Position numbers and translations under genes: made by a program
Part shown: one piece after another, positions 24,036 to 32,573 of the stretch
How positions within the stretch are numbered: position 1 is the stretch's first letter
How the letters are laid out: each line of letters starts with the position of its first letter
The notes under the pieces: generated by a model
Seen by the model: only the letters and a program-made list of their open reading frames with translations
Told to the model about the DNA's origin: nothing
Database searches by the model: none
Assembly (NCBI GenBank): GCA_018715125.1
Contig: DVMF01000087.1
Coordinates: forward strand, 1-42,621
Direction: 5' to 3'
From: Candidatus Coprousia avicola
GTDB taxonomy: Bacteria > Actinomycetota > Coriobacteriia > Coriobacteriales > Coriobacteriaceae
DNA: 42,621 nt

Positions 24036-25610
24036 ATGATTCAAGATAACGCCATCTGGATGGGCGTGGGCGCCGAGCCCGCGTGCAAGCATGTCAACCT
24101 GCTTCTCGGGCAGGCGAATCGCCACGGCCTCATTGCGGGCGCCTCGGGCACGGGCAAGACGGTCACGCTCAAGGTTATGGCCGAGGGCTTCTCCCATGCG
24201 GGCGTCCCGGTTTTCATGGCCGACGTCAAGGGAGACATCACGGGTATGGCCGTACCGGGTAAGGATTCCGCTGACATGCAGGAGCGCATCGAGCGCTTCG
24301 GCATCGAGGGCTTCGCGTTCGAGGGGTGCCCCGTGCGCATCTGGGACATGCTCGGCGGCGCGGGCGTGCCCGTGCGCATCACCATCTCCGATATGGGCCC
24401 GGCGCTGTTGGCGCGCCTGCTCGGCCTCACCGACGTGCAGCAGGGTGTGCTCAACATCGTCTTTCGCATCGCAGACGATAAGAACCTCCTGCTTATCGAC
24501 CTCAAGGACCTGCGCGCTATGCTGTCCTACGTTGCAGAGCACGCCGACGAGTACGAGACCACCTACGGCAAGGTGTCCTCGCAGTCGACGGGCGCCATTC
24601 TGCGCGCGCTCATCGCGATTGAGGACGAGGGCGGGGACGTGTTCTTTGGGGAGCCGGCGCTCGACCTCGCCGATTGGTTCCAGTGCGCACCCGACGGCCG
24701 GGGCTACGTCAACATCCTCAACGCCGCCAAGCTCATCCAGAGCCCGCAGATCTACGCCATGTTCTTGCTCTGGATGCTCTCCGAGCTGTTCGATACGCTC
24801 CCCGAGGAGGGCGATCTTGAGAAGCCCAAGTTCGTGTTCTTCTTCGACGAGGCCCATCTGCTCTTCGATGATATGCCGGGCGAGCTCGTCGACAAGATCG
24901 TGCAGGTCGTAAAGCTCATCCGCTCCAAGGGCGTGGGCGTGTACTTTATCACGCAGAGCCCGGGCGATATCCCTGACGAGGTGCTGGCGCAGCTTTCCAA
25001 CCGCATTCAGCACGGCCTGCGCGCCTACACCCCGGCCAAGCAGAAGGCGGTGCGCGCCGCAGCACAGTCCTTCCGTGCAAATCCGGCGTTCAAGAGCGAG
25101 GAGGCCCTGCTGGAGCTGGGCACCGGCGAGGCCCTCGTCTCCTTTTTGAACGAGGACGGCCAGCCGGAGGTGGTCGAGCGCGCCAAGATCTTGCCGCCGC
25201 AGTGCCTGATGGGCGCCGCGCCGGGCGACGCGCTTGAGGGCGCGCTGGATGCGCAGGCGGACCTCATGGAGAAGTACGGCGAGACGGTCGACCGCAAGAG
25301 CGCCTTCGAGCTGCTCGGCGAGGCGTCCGAGCAGGAGGCCGAGGCAGAGCGGCTCGCCGCGGAGCGAGCCGAGCTCGAGCGCGAGAAGGCAAAGCTCGAA
25401 AAGGAGAAGCAGAAGGCCGCCGAGAAAGCCGCGGCGAAGGCGGTGCGCGAGGCGGAGCGCGCGGCTGAGCGTGCGGCGCGCGAGCGCGAAAAGCAGCAGG
25501 AGCAGATGATCAAGGGCATCGGCAAAGTGGCGAGCAGCATCTTCGGCACGTTCGGTCGCGAGGCGACGCGTCAGATCACCCGCAACCTCTTTGGTGGCCG
25601 CCGTCGGTAG
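24036..25610 (+). CDS. HerA-like P-loop ATPase (DUF853 family)
   Basis: 524 residues. Walker A is GASGTGKT at residues 35-42, Walker B is FVFFFDEAHLLF near residue 266-277, and an arginine-finger-type region follows in SNRIQHGLRAYTPAKQKAV. The DUF853 group is related to the HerA/FtsK DNA-pumping ATPases. The last 110 residues form a highly charged helical tail (long runs of Glu, Lys, Ala, Arg, probably a coiled coil) ending in a basic GRRR, typical of the family. ATG 24036 has AAGGAG upstream. The gene stands alone, so its role in DNA processing is known only from the family. Confidence 0.92.
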   Translation: MIQDNAIWMGVGAEPACKHVNLLLGQANRHGLIAGASGTGKTVTLKVMAEGFSHAGVPVFMADVKGDITGMAVPGKDSADMQERIERFGIEGFAFEGCPVRIWDMLGGAGVPVRITISDMGPALLARLLGLTDVQQGVLNIVFRIADDKNLLLIDLKDLRAMLSYVAEHADEYETTYGKVSSQSTGAILRALIAIEDEGGDVFFGEPALDLADWFQCAPDGRGYVNILNAAKLIQSPQIYAMFLLWMLSELFDTLPEEGDLEKPKFVFFFDEAHLLFDDMPGELVDKIVQVVKLIRSKGVGVYFITQSPGDIPDEVLAQLSNRIQHGLRAYTPAKQKAVRAAAQSFRANPAFKSEEALLELGTGEALVSFLNEDGQPEVVERAKILPPQCLMGAAPGDALEGALDAQADLMEKYGETVDRKSAFELLGEASEQEAEAERLAAERAELEREKAKLEKEKQKAAEKAAAKAVREAERAAERAAREREKQQEQMIKGIGKVASSIFGTFGREATRQITRNLFGGRRR

Positions 25611-25674
25611 CGCCGGCTGATACGGCGGGCGCCCATGATGGGCGTGCCGGGCGCGCACACGAGGTAGATGAGAG

Positions 25675-25705
25675 CGGGCCCCGCATCTAAGCGATGCGGG
25701 GCCCG
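25675..25705. terminator. Hairpin between convergent genes
   Basis: A perfect 13-bp GC-rich stem (25675-25687 with 25693-25705) with a five-base loop lies between the HerA-like gene and the acetyltransferase. It lacks a T run on either strand but its strength and place suggest a shared terminator. Confidence 0.6.
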
Positions 25706-25763
25706 TGTGGTACCGGGGTGCCGGAAGCAGTGCGCCGCCGCGGCGCGGGTGCTCGCGAGGGGG

Positions 25764-26054
25764 TTAGGCGACGAGCTCGGCCCATTCAGGATGGCGCTCA
25801 AACCAGCCTACCGCATAGGAGCAGGTGGGGCGCGCCTTGCGGTGGGTTTCCTTGAGCTCGCGCGCCGCCTGCTCGAGTAGCATGCCGGCGACGCCCTGGC
25901 CGCGTAGCGACTCGTCGACAAACGTGTGGTCGATCTCGACCACGCCGGGCTCCCGGTCGGGGAAGGTCACCTCCCCGAGCGTGGTGCCGTCGGGTGCGAC
26001 GTAGCGGACGGCATGCGAATGGATCTCTATCTGATTGTGGGCTATACGAGTCAT
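25764..26054 (-). CDS. Small GNAT-type N-acetyltransferase
   Basis: 96 residues, the size of the YjdJ/Gcn5-related minimal acetyltransferases. The acetyl-CoA loop is DESLRGQGVAGMLLEQA, preceded by the beta strands GEVTFPDREPGVVEIDHTFV; the end is CSYAVGWFERHPEWAELV. Members acetylate small amines or proteins; the substrate is unknown. ATG 26054 has AAAGGCG before it; the frame runs on to 26159 but the extra residues are unlike the family. Upstream (26055-26233) I see no other gene. Confidence 0.9.
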   Translation of the reverse strand: MTRIAHNQIEIHSHAVRYVAPDGTTLGEVTFPDREPGVVEIDHTFVDESLRGQGVAGMLLEQAARELKETHRKARPTCSYAVGWFERHPEWAELVA

Positions 26055-26233
26055 GGTTCGCCTTTCGAATGGGCGCCCTCGGGGCGCATGTGGATACGCG
26101 AAACGCATCCATCGTGTACCCGCCGACACCCGTCTGCCGATGCCGCGGACCGTTTGCAACGCATCGGTAACACTCCCCGGTCCGCCGGCACCGCTCGCCG
26201 GACAAAGCGGGTCGTTCGCCGTTTACCGTTCGG

Positions 26234-26926
26234 TTACCCCATGAGCGAGCCGTTGAAGTAGATGATGAACCCGAGCATGCCGGCGAGCGCTCCGGTGAAG
26301 AGCACCGCTCCGAGGCACATAAGTGCCTTTGCCCAGAGCGGCATCGGCCGCCGCAGCATGCCGGCGCCCGCAACCACGCAGCAGAACAGCGCGATGCCGA
26401 GCGCGATCATGCACGCCCCCTCGCACGTTGCGAGCCGCGGGAGGTCGGCAGGGGCGACATGGGCGTAATGATAGCTGTGGAGCGATCCCACGTCGCCCGT
26501 TGCGATCATCTGCGCGCCCGGAACGATGCCGACGAGCGAGAGCACTGCGCCCAGGCAGACGGCGAGTGCCATACGGATGCCGGGGTGCATGCTGGCAAAG
26601 AGTCCGGGTCGCGTGTCACCGGGAAAGGTCGCGAGGCCGCCGTTGCGCCGGATGATGGCGATGAGCATCTCGGCGATCGAGGCGACCAGGAGCACCGCGC
26701 CCAGGATACTCAGCCAATCGGGCAGAAAGCTCGGCACGAGAAAGGCGAAGCTCGCCCCACAGCCGATGAGCCCCGCGCCGGTCTCTCTCGCAAGCTGCGG
26801 GCGCTCGCTTTCGGGCGTCGTGGCGTAATGGTAACCGTGGAGCAGGCGCACGTCGCCCGTCACGCACATGTAGATGCCAAGGCCTGCGATGATGAGCCCA
26901 ACGCCCAGCCCGATGATGTTCTCCAT
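26234..26926 (-). CDS. Membrane protein with internal duplication
   Basis: 230 residues built from two similar halves. Each half has a membrane helix leading into TGDVRLLHGYHYATTPESER or TGDVGSLHSYHYAHVAPADL, then PxLAxxxGAxxIxxG and two more helices. About six membrane segments in total. The repeated His-Tyr-His motif after TGDV is the hallmark of a family I have seen only as uncharacterised in Coriobacteriia and Firmicutes. GGAGAGGAG precedes the ATG. It is transcribed away from the ECF sigma gene. Confidence 0.75.
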   Translation of the reverse strand: MENIIGLGVGLIIAGLGIYMCVTGDVRLLHGYHYATTPESERPQLARETGAGLIGCGASFAFLVPSFLPDWLSILGAVLLVASIAEMLIAIIRRNGGLATFPGDTRPGLFASMHPGIRMALAVCLGAVLSLVGIVPGAQMIATGDVGSLHSYHYAHVAPADLPRLATCEGACMIALGIALFCCVVAGAGMLRRPMPLWAKALMCLGAVLFTGALAGMLGFIIYFNGSLMG

Positions 26927-26999
26927 GCCGGCTCCTCTCCGATGCGGGCGCGCGGCTGACTTGCGTGGACAGTCGGGGCCCGAATGCAAGGACGCTGCC

Positions 27000-27005
27000 A
27001 TTATA
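27000..27005 (-). promoter_or_regulatory. -10 box of the duplicated membrane protein gene
   Basis: A perfect TATAAT on the minus strand, 74 bases before the ATG at 26926. No convincing -35 box. Confidence 0.45.
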
Positions 27006-27141
27006 GGATTGCGCTTCCTTTCGAGCGGTATCGTTTGATGAGAAATCGCGCGTTCCGGCCACGGCTTTCGTCGAGATGTACCGCTCGACGTATCCCACCG
27101 AAGTCCAGCGGCGCCGCGGCTTAAAAAAGCTTTCGAACGCC

Positions 27142-27170
27142 TGAAACAATACACTCCTGGCATGCGTATA
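27142..27170 (+). promoter_or_regulatory. Candidate ECF-sigma autoregulated promoter
   Basis: TGAAAC (27142-27147) and CGTATA (27165-27170) with a 17-base spacer match the bipartite form of ECF-sigma promoters (TGAAAC/GGAAC then CGT). It precedes the ECF sigma gene by about 150 bases, as expected for self-activation. The leader between it and 27320 holds no gene. Confidence 0.55.
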
Positions 27171-27319
27171 TCAGGTAGAGAGCCACTCGGGCTCGTCGCG
27201 AGTCCAGAAGCTGCCACGCGCCGCAACGCAGCGTCAGGGTTCAGTCGCGGCGTCCGCCCGAACGGTCCTCTCGGGACACCCGGGCCCCGTAACGATCGAC
27301 AGCCGAGGGGAGGGAAGAG

Positions 27320-27796
27320 ATGCGCGATGAGGAGCAGTTCAGCGCTGCCATGGTGCGCTACCGCGATACGGTCTTTCGCGTGGCGTACACCTACCTGCGC
27401 GACGCGGCTGACGCCGACGATGTGACGCAGGACGTTTTCATCAAGCTCTACCGCACCGCCACGTGCTTTGAGAGTGACGAACATCTGCGCCGTTGGCTCA
27501 TCCACGTGGCAATCAACACATGCAAATCTCTCTTTCGCACGCCATGGCGGCGCGTGGAGGACATCGAATCTTACGCCGATAAGTTGGCTATGCCCACGTG
27601 CGAGCACCGCCGCATCTTTGTGGATGTTATGCGTCTGCCCGAGCGTTACCGCGTGCCGCTGATGCTCTACTACTACTGCGGTTTTACGACGGACGAGACC
27701 GCGCACTTGCTGCATGTGCCAGCGGCTACGGTGCGCACGCGCATGGCGCGCGGCCGCCGTCGGCTCAAGGAGCTTATGGAGGGTGAGAACGCATGA
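27320..27796 (+). CDS. ECF-type RNA polymerase sigma factor
   Basis: 158 residues. Region 2 shows FRVAYTYLRDAADADDVTQDVFIKLYR-type sequence (FRVAYTYLRDAADADDVTQD), which binds the polymerase and the -10 element, and region 4 shows LPERYRVPLMLYYYCGFTTDET followed by the helix-turn-helix VPAATVRTRMARGRRRLKEL, which reads the -35. Short length and two-domain form are those of extracytoplasmic-function sigma factors. GGGAAG lies before the ATG. It overlaps its membrane partner by four bases (ATGA), the common sigma/anti-sigma arrangement. Confidence 0.95.
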   Translation: MRDEEQFSAAMVRYRDTVFRVAYTYLRDAADADDVTQDVFIKLYRTATCFESDEHLRRWLIHVAINTCKSLFRTPWRRVEDIESYADKLAMPTCEHRRIFVDVMRLPERYRVPLMLYYYCGFTTDETAHLLHVPAATVRTRMARGRRRLKELMEGENA

Positions 27797-29052
27797 TGCG
27801 AGACATGAGACAACCCGATGCCACCGATACCGTCTTGACCGACTTCGCCGAGGCGCTTGACTGCCTGCATGCCTCAAACGCTTGGGAGGACGAGGTTCGA
27901 GTACGAGCCGCGAAGTCCGGCCGGCGCCCCCGTCGGCGGGGGGCGGCGGTGCCCCTTGCGCTCGCGGTGGCGCTCGCGCTTGTGGTGGTGGCGGCAACGG
28001 GAGGCGTGGCATATGCCGTCGCGTCCAACCCGTTTTTCCAGGAGGCGTTTGGCGGGCACGGCCTATCGGGCCGACAACGCGTGGGCGGCACGGATGAGGC
28101 GTCCGTCTACACCGATTTTGAGCCGGTCGACCCGGCGGCGATCTCGGATGATGTTGCCGGTGCGGTGGAGGACGTCAACCTCTCAGTGGAGGGTAACGGT
28201 TTTACGCTCACGCTCGGCCAGATGATTGTGGATGAGAACGGCTGCGGCTCGGTAACCTTCAAGCTCACCAATCCTGACGGCATCGCGGGCGTGTTGGAGT
28301 ATGGTGGCAACGGGGCGTTTGTGCCCACGTCGGACAAGGGAGGGCCGGGCACGCTCGATCTCGTGACGATGCAGGTGCCCGACCCGGCGTACTGGGATTC
28401 CGAATGGTCGCTGTATGGGAACTCGATCAGCGAGCGCAGCTACTACGACGTCGACTCCGTCACCGATACCTCGCTCAACGGCACGATGTACTTCAACCTC
28501 ATTCCGCCGCGCACCGAGGCAAACCAGGGTGCCGTGGGCCCTTGGGCGCCGGGCGAGGCCATCGCGATGCTGCGGCATTCCGGCGTGCGGTGGCGCCTCT
28601 GCTGGCACGACGGGGACGAGCAGGGCAACACCGTCGAGCACGAGGCGCTCTCGGACGTTTTCAAGCCGAGTTCGTTTGTGTCGGCCCGCACCTTTACCGC
28701 AGGCGATCAGGCCACGGTGAGCGTGAGCCCGTTCTCGATGGTGGTGACGCTTGGCGACGGCCCTACCGGCGGCTCTCGGGACGAATGGCTTGTCGATCGT
28801 CTGGTTCTCACCATGGCCGACGGTTCGACGGAGGTCGTTGAGGACGACGTGCCTGGCACGAGTGAGCGCGTGTTCAACACCTACTACTCCTTCGGGAGCA
28901 ACGTCGGCAATCAGATAACGTACCTGTTCGTCAACCTGCTTGATGCCTCGCAGGTGGTTTCGGTTGACATCGCCGGCCGCTCGCCCGACGCGTCTGACAA
29001 CCCTGAGGGCGACGAGGGGGCGTTTTCCCTCACGCTGACGCCCGAAGGCTGA
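27793..29052 (+). CDS. Membrane-anchored probable anti-sigma factor (DUF4179-like)
   Basis: 419 residues. A short cytoplasmic part of 50 residues ends in a basic stretch (GRRPRRR), followed by one membrane span at about 51-76 (VPLALAVALALVVVAATGGV) and a large outer domain. The outer domain looks beta-rich (VNLSVEGNGFTLTLGQMIVD; FKLTNPDGIAGVLEYGG) and resembles the DUF4179 proteins that are encoded next to ECF sigma factors in Gram-positive bacteria. By position and topology it should hold the sigma factor inactive until an envelope signal arrives. No zinc anti-sigma motif is seen in the short inner part. Confidence 0.82.
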   Translation: MMRDMRQPDATDTVLTDFAEALDCLHASNAWEDEVRVRAAKSGRRPRRRGAAVPLALAVALALVVVAATGGVAYAVASNPFFQEAFGGHGLSGRQRVGGTDEASVYTDFEPVDPAAISDDVAGAVEDVNLSVEGNGFTLTLGQMIVDENGCGSVTFKLTNPDGIAGVLEYGGNGAFVPTSDKGGPGTLDLVTMQVPDPAYWDSEWSLYGNSISERSYYDVDSVTDTSLNGTMYFNLIPPRTEANQGAVGPWAPGEAIAMLRHSGVRWRLCWHDGDEQGNTVEHEALSDVFKPSSFVSARTFTAGDQATVSVSPFSMVVTLGDGPTGGSRDEWLVDRLVLTMADGSTEVVEDDVPGTSERVFNTYYSFGSNVGNQITYLFVNLLDASQVVSVDIAGRSPDASDNPEGDEGAFSLTLTPEG

Positions 29053-29079
29053 TAGCGTTCAGACGCGGGATGCCAAGCA

Positions 29080-29179
29080 ATGGCAGAAAACCACTCCTCA
29101 GCACCGCGCGCGTGTACTGAGGAGTGGTTTTCTGCCATATCAGGGGCTCCGTAGGCCCCGGAACAGCAGAAAACCACTC
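29080..29179. repeat. Dispersed palindromic element, intact copy
   Basis: Three arms. The first two form a perfect 22-bp palindrome (29080-29101 with 29117-29138, 15-base loop). The second arm also pairs with a third one: GAGTGGTTTTCTGC (29122-29135) with GCAGAAAACCACTC (29166-29179), with GGGGC/GCCCC inside. The T run within the arms would let the element act as a terminator on both strands. A decayed relative lies at 12809-12866. Confidence 0.88.
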
Positions 29180-29348
29180 GCGGGCGGGGGCGGGTGGCGG
29201 GGGATGCAAAACGCGAGGCGTCATGCCAGCCGAGCAACCCGCCCACCGTCGCGCGCCCAGCCTCCGGCGCGAAACGCCGTTTCGCACCCGGTCGCCCCGC
29301 GTCGTGCTACCGTAATCCCCGGACAACATCGGCAGGGAAGGATGAGCC

Positions 29349-31937
29349 ATGGAGCAGAGCGAGACGAGCATCCAGCGGCAGCTCCAGCACGGCGCCGCGA
29401 CGGGCGACAACCCGACGGCAACCGCCATGACGACCGGCCGCCACTACGACGCGCCCACGCACATCGAGGTGCGCGGCGCGCGCGTGCACAACCTCAAGAA
29501 CATCGATATCGATATCCCGCTCGGGTGCCTCGTGGGCATCGCGGGGGTTTCCGGCTCTGGCAAGAGCTCCCTTGCGCTCGGCACGCTCTACGCCGAGGGA
29601 AGCCGCCGCTACCTTGACGCGCTCTCCACCTACACGCGCCGGCGCATCAGCCAGACTGCGCGCGCCACGGTGGACGAGGTCCGGCATGTGCCGGCCGCAC
29701 TCGCCCTGCGCCAGCGCCCGGGCATCCCCGGGGTGCACTCCACGTTTGGCACCTCGACCGAGCTCCTCAACTACCTGCGCCTTCTCTTCTCGCGTCTGGG
29801 GAGCCACCGGTGCCCTCACTGCGGTGCGCACGTTCCGCCCTCCATGGACGTGGCCCTCATGGTACCGACGCGCTGCCCGGTGTGCGGCGGGGAGTTCATG
29901 GGCCCCGGCGCCGAGGACCTCGCCTTCAACAGCGGGGGCGCCTGTCCCACGTGCGGCGGGACGGGCATCGTGCGCACCGTCGACGAGGCGACGCTCGTGC
30001 CGGACGAGTCGAAATCCATCAACGAGGGCGCCGTGCTGCCCTGGGGCTCACTCATGTGGGACCTCATGAAGCAGGTGTGCGCCGCGATGGGCGTGCGCTG
30101 CGACGTGCCGTTTGCCGAGCTTACGCCCGAGGAGCGCGACATCGTCTTTCACGGTCCCGCCGAGAAGAAGCATATTCTGTACCGTGCGAAGAACGGGGAG
30201 TTCGCCGAGCTCGACTTCACGTACTACAACGCGGTCTACACGGTGGAGAACGCGCTCGCCAAGGCCAAGGATGAGAAGGGGCTCGCACGGGTGGCGCGTT
30301 TTCTGCGCGAGGACGTCTGCCCGGACTGCGGGGGCACCCGACTCTCGGCGCGGGCGCGCGGCCCTGTGGTGGACGGCATGAATCTGGGCGAGGCCTCGCG
30401 CATGACGCTGGATGAGCTGGCCGCCTGGGTGCCTACGGTGCCCGACCTCATGCCCGAGGAGATGCGCCCCATGGCAGCGACCATCGTGGCCGAGATGGCC
30501 GAGCCCGTCTGCCGCCTGCAGCAGCTGGGCTTGGGGTATCTCGCCCTCGATCGCGCGAGCTCGACCCTCTCTACCGGCGAGCGCCAGCGCGTTCAGCTCG
30601 CCCGCGCGGTGCGCAACCGCACCTGCGGCGTGCTCTACGTGCTCGACGAGCCCTCCATCGGGCTGCATCCCTCCAACGTCGAGGGGCTCCTCGGCGTGGT
30701 CGACGACCTGCTGGCTGACGGAAACTCCGTGGTGCTGGTCGACCATGACGTGCGGGTGCTGCGCCATGCGGACCATCTGGTAGAGATCGGGCCCGGCTCG
30801 GGCGCGGCGGGCGGTCAGGTTATCGCGCAGGGTACGGTTGCCGAGGTGGAGGCGACGCCGGCGACGCGCATCGGCCCCTTCCTCTCGGGCGCGTGCCGGG
30901 TGCGCACGCGCGAGCGCAGCGCGGCGGACGACGTGTTTGCGGAGGGGGCGCTCGAGCTCGCGACAGGGGCGATCCATACGGTCAAACCGCTCGAGGTGCG
31001 CATTCCCCGGGGGCGTCTCACCGCGGTGACGGGCGTCTCCGGCTCCGGCAAGACGACGCTCGTGCTCGAGAGCCTCATTCCTGCGCTCGCGGCAACCGTT
31101 GCCGGCGACCCGCTTCCGGCGCATGTGCTGAGCGTTGCGGCGGCGGGAATCAGGCGCGTGAACCTTATCGACGCCACGCCCATCGGCGCCAACGTGCGCT
31201 CCACGGTGGCAACCTACTCCGGCGTGCTCGACGACCTGCGGCGCGCGTTCGCCAAGCTGCCCGTCGCGCGCGAGCGCGGCCTCAAGCCCGGCGCGTTCTC
31301 CTACAACACCGGGTCGCTCCGGTGCCCCACGTGCGACGGCACAGGGCAGATCTCTCTTGACGTGCAGTTTCTGCCCGATGTGGACATCCCCTGTCCCGAC
31401 TGCGGCGGCACGCGGTACGGTCGGGACGCCTCTGCCATCAAGCTCGCCGGCGACCTGAGCCTGCCCGAGATCCTCGGCTACACCGTCGACCAGGCGCGCG
31501 AGGCGCTCGCGGGCTCCGGCATGCGCTCCGCCCTCGCCAAGCTCCGCACGCTCTCCGACCTCGGCCTCGGCTACCTTACCCTGGGCGAGGCGACGCCGGC
31601 GCTCTCGGGCGGCGAGGCGCAGCGCCTAAAGCTGGCGAGCGAGCTCACGCGCAGCCAAGACGACGCGCTCTTTGTGTTTGACGAGCCCACCATCGGGTTG
31701 CACCCCCTTGATGTGGAGGTGCTGCTCGGTGTGCTCCAGCGCCTGATCGACCATGGGGCGACCGTGGTGGTGATCGAGCACGACCTCGACATGATCGCCA
31801 ACGCCGACTATGTGATCGATCTGGGGCCGGGCGGCGGCGAAGCGGGCGGTCGCGTGGTGGCGACGGGCACACCCGAGGAGGTCGCCGCCTGCCCCGAGAG
31901 CATCACGGGCCGCTACATCGCCGAGGAGCTCGCCTAG
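29349..31937 (+). CDS. UvrA-like tandem ABC ATPase
   Basis: 862 residues, shorter than true UvrA (about 940-960). Two ABC units: Walker A GVSGSGKS at residues 66-73 with signature LSTGERQRVQLA, and Walker A GVSGSGKTTL near residue 563 with signature LSGGEAQRLKLA. UvrA-type zinc modules are present (CPHCG...CPVCG, CPTCGGTG, CPDCGGTR, and in the second half CPTCDGTG...CPDCGGTR). The short form resembles the UvrA paralogues linked to drug resistance or to accessory repair, with a reduced DNA-binding insert. No uvrB or uvrC lies nearby. GGAAGG precedes the ATG; an alternative in-frame ATG is at 29427. Confidence 0.92.
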   Translation: MEQSETSIQRQLQHGAATGDNPTATAMTTGRHYDAPTHIEVRGARVHNLKNIDIDIPLGCLVGIAGVSGSGKSSLALGTLYAEGSRRYLDALSTYTRRRISQTARATVDEVRHVPAALALRQRPGIPGVHSTFGTSTELLNYLRLLFSRLGSHRCPHCGAHVPPSMDVALMVPTRCPVCGGEFMGPGAEDLAFNSGGACPTCGGTGIVRTVDEATLVPDESKSINEGAVLPWGSLMWDLMKQVCAAMGVRCDVPFAELTPEERDIVFHGPAEKKHILYRAKNGEFAELDFTYYNAVYTVENALAKAKDEKGLARVARFLREDVCPDCGGTRLSARARGPVVDGMNLGEASRMTLDELAAWVPTVPDLMPEEMRPMAATIVAEMAEPVCRLQQLGLGYLALDRASSTLSTGERQRVQLARAVRNRTCGVLYVLDEPSIGLHPSNVEGLLGVVDDLLADGNSVVLVDHDVRVLRHADHLVEIGPGSGAAGGQVIAQGTVAEVEATPATRIGPFLSGACRVRTRERSAADDVFAEGALELATGAIHTVKPLEVRIPRGRLTAVTGVSGSGKTTLVLESLIPALAATVAGDPLPAHVLSVAAAGIRRVNLIDATPIGANVRSTVATYSGVLDDLRRAFAKLPVARERGLKPGAFSYNTGSLRCPTCDGTGQISLDVQFLPDVDIPCPDCGGTRYGRDASAIKLAGDLSLPEILGYTVDQAREALAGSGMRSALAKLRTLSDLGLGYLTLGEATPALSGGEAQRLKLASELTRSQDDALFVFDEPTIGLHPLDVEVLLGVLQRLIDHGATVVVIEHDLDMIANADYVIDLGPGGGEAGGRVVATGTPEEVAACPESITGRYIAEELA

Positions 31938-32045
31938 GGCGGTTCGGAATATCTGTCGCCTGCGGGGCGGGAAAGTTCCGGTATGCTAGGTGGACCGTAC
32001 CGACACCGAACGTCCCGTCCCGCGGGCGTCAAGAGGGAGAGAACC

Positions 32046-32462
32046 ATGATCAAGGAGATCGTCAAGGACCGTGAGTTTCTGAGCAAGCCGGCCGAGGAGG
32101 CCACGGCGGCCGACACGCAGGTCATCGAGGACCTGCGCGACACGCTCGCCTCGCTCGAGGATGCCGTGTGCCTCGCGGCGAACCAGATCGGCTCCACCAA
32201 GGCCGTCATCGCCTACCGCGACGGCGACCGCATCGCCGTCATGCTCAACCCCAAGATCAAGCGCGGCGCGCAGCCGTATAAGACGCAGGAGAGCTGCCTG
32301 TCGCTCGAGGACCTCTCGGAGGTGCGCCGGTTCCAGATGGTCACCGTCGCCTACCAGGTCCTCGCGGGCGAGAACTTGGTTTCGCGCACCAAGCGCCTCT
32401 CCGGCTGGACGGCCGAGGTCGTCCAGCACGCTATCGACCACTGCGCCGGCAAACTGGTGTAG
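32046..32462 (+). CDS. Peptide-deformylase-like protein lacking the catalytic Glu
   Basis: 138 residues, about 20-30 shorter than classical peptide deformylases. The three motifs are recognisable but altered: CLAANQIG in place of GxGxAAxQ, ESCLS in place of EGCLS (metal Cys kept), and HAIDH in place of HExDH (both metal His kept, Glu replaced by Ala, codon GCT). In active enzymes that Glu is the general base/acid for deformylation, so catalysis is doubtful unless another residue substitutes. Short relatives of this type occur in Gram-positive bacteria as second copies. GAGGGAG precedes ATG 32046. Confidence 0.85.
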   Translation: MIKEIVKDREFLSKPAEEATAADTQVIEDLRDTLASLEDAVCLAANQIGSTKAVIAYRDGDRIAVMLNPKIKRGAQPYKTQESCLSLEDLSEVRRFQMVTVAYQVLAGENLVSRTKRLSGWTAEVVQHAIDHCAGKLV

Positions 32463-32573
32463 GGCCGGCAGCAGCAGCTGGCCCTGCGCGCAGGCGAGGC
32501 GCCGCGGCGGGCGCGGCATGTCCCGGTAAACGGGCAGCCCCAGGTAGTGCGAACGTGGCGAGGAGGACGTCCC

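Noticed and set aside
26234-28012. Single large minus-strand gene through the sigma factor
   Set aside because: Only the part 26234-26926 has a ribosome-binding site and membrane-protein character; the rest is antisense to the ECF sigma gene.
29349-31937. Canonical uvrA
   Set aside because: It is about 80-100 residues short, has no uvrB or uvrC nearby, and looks like the shorter paralogue group.
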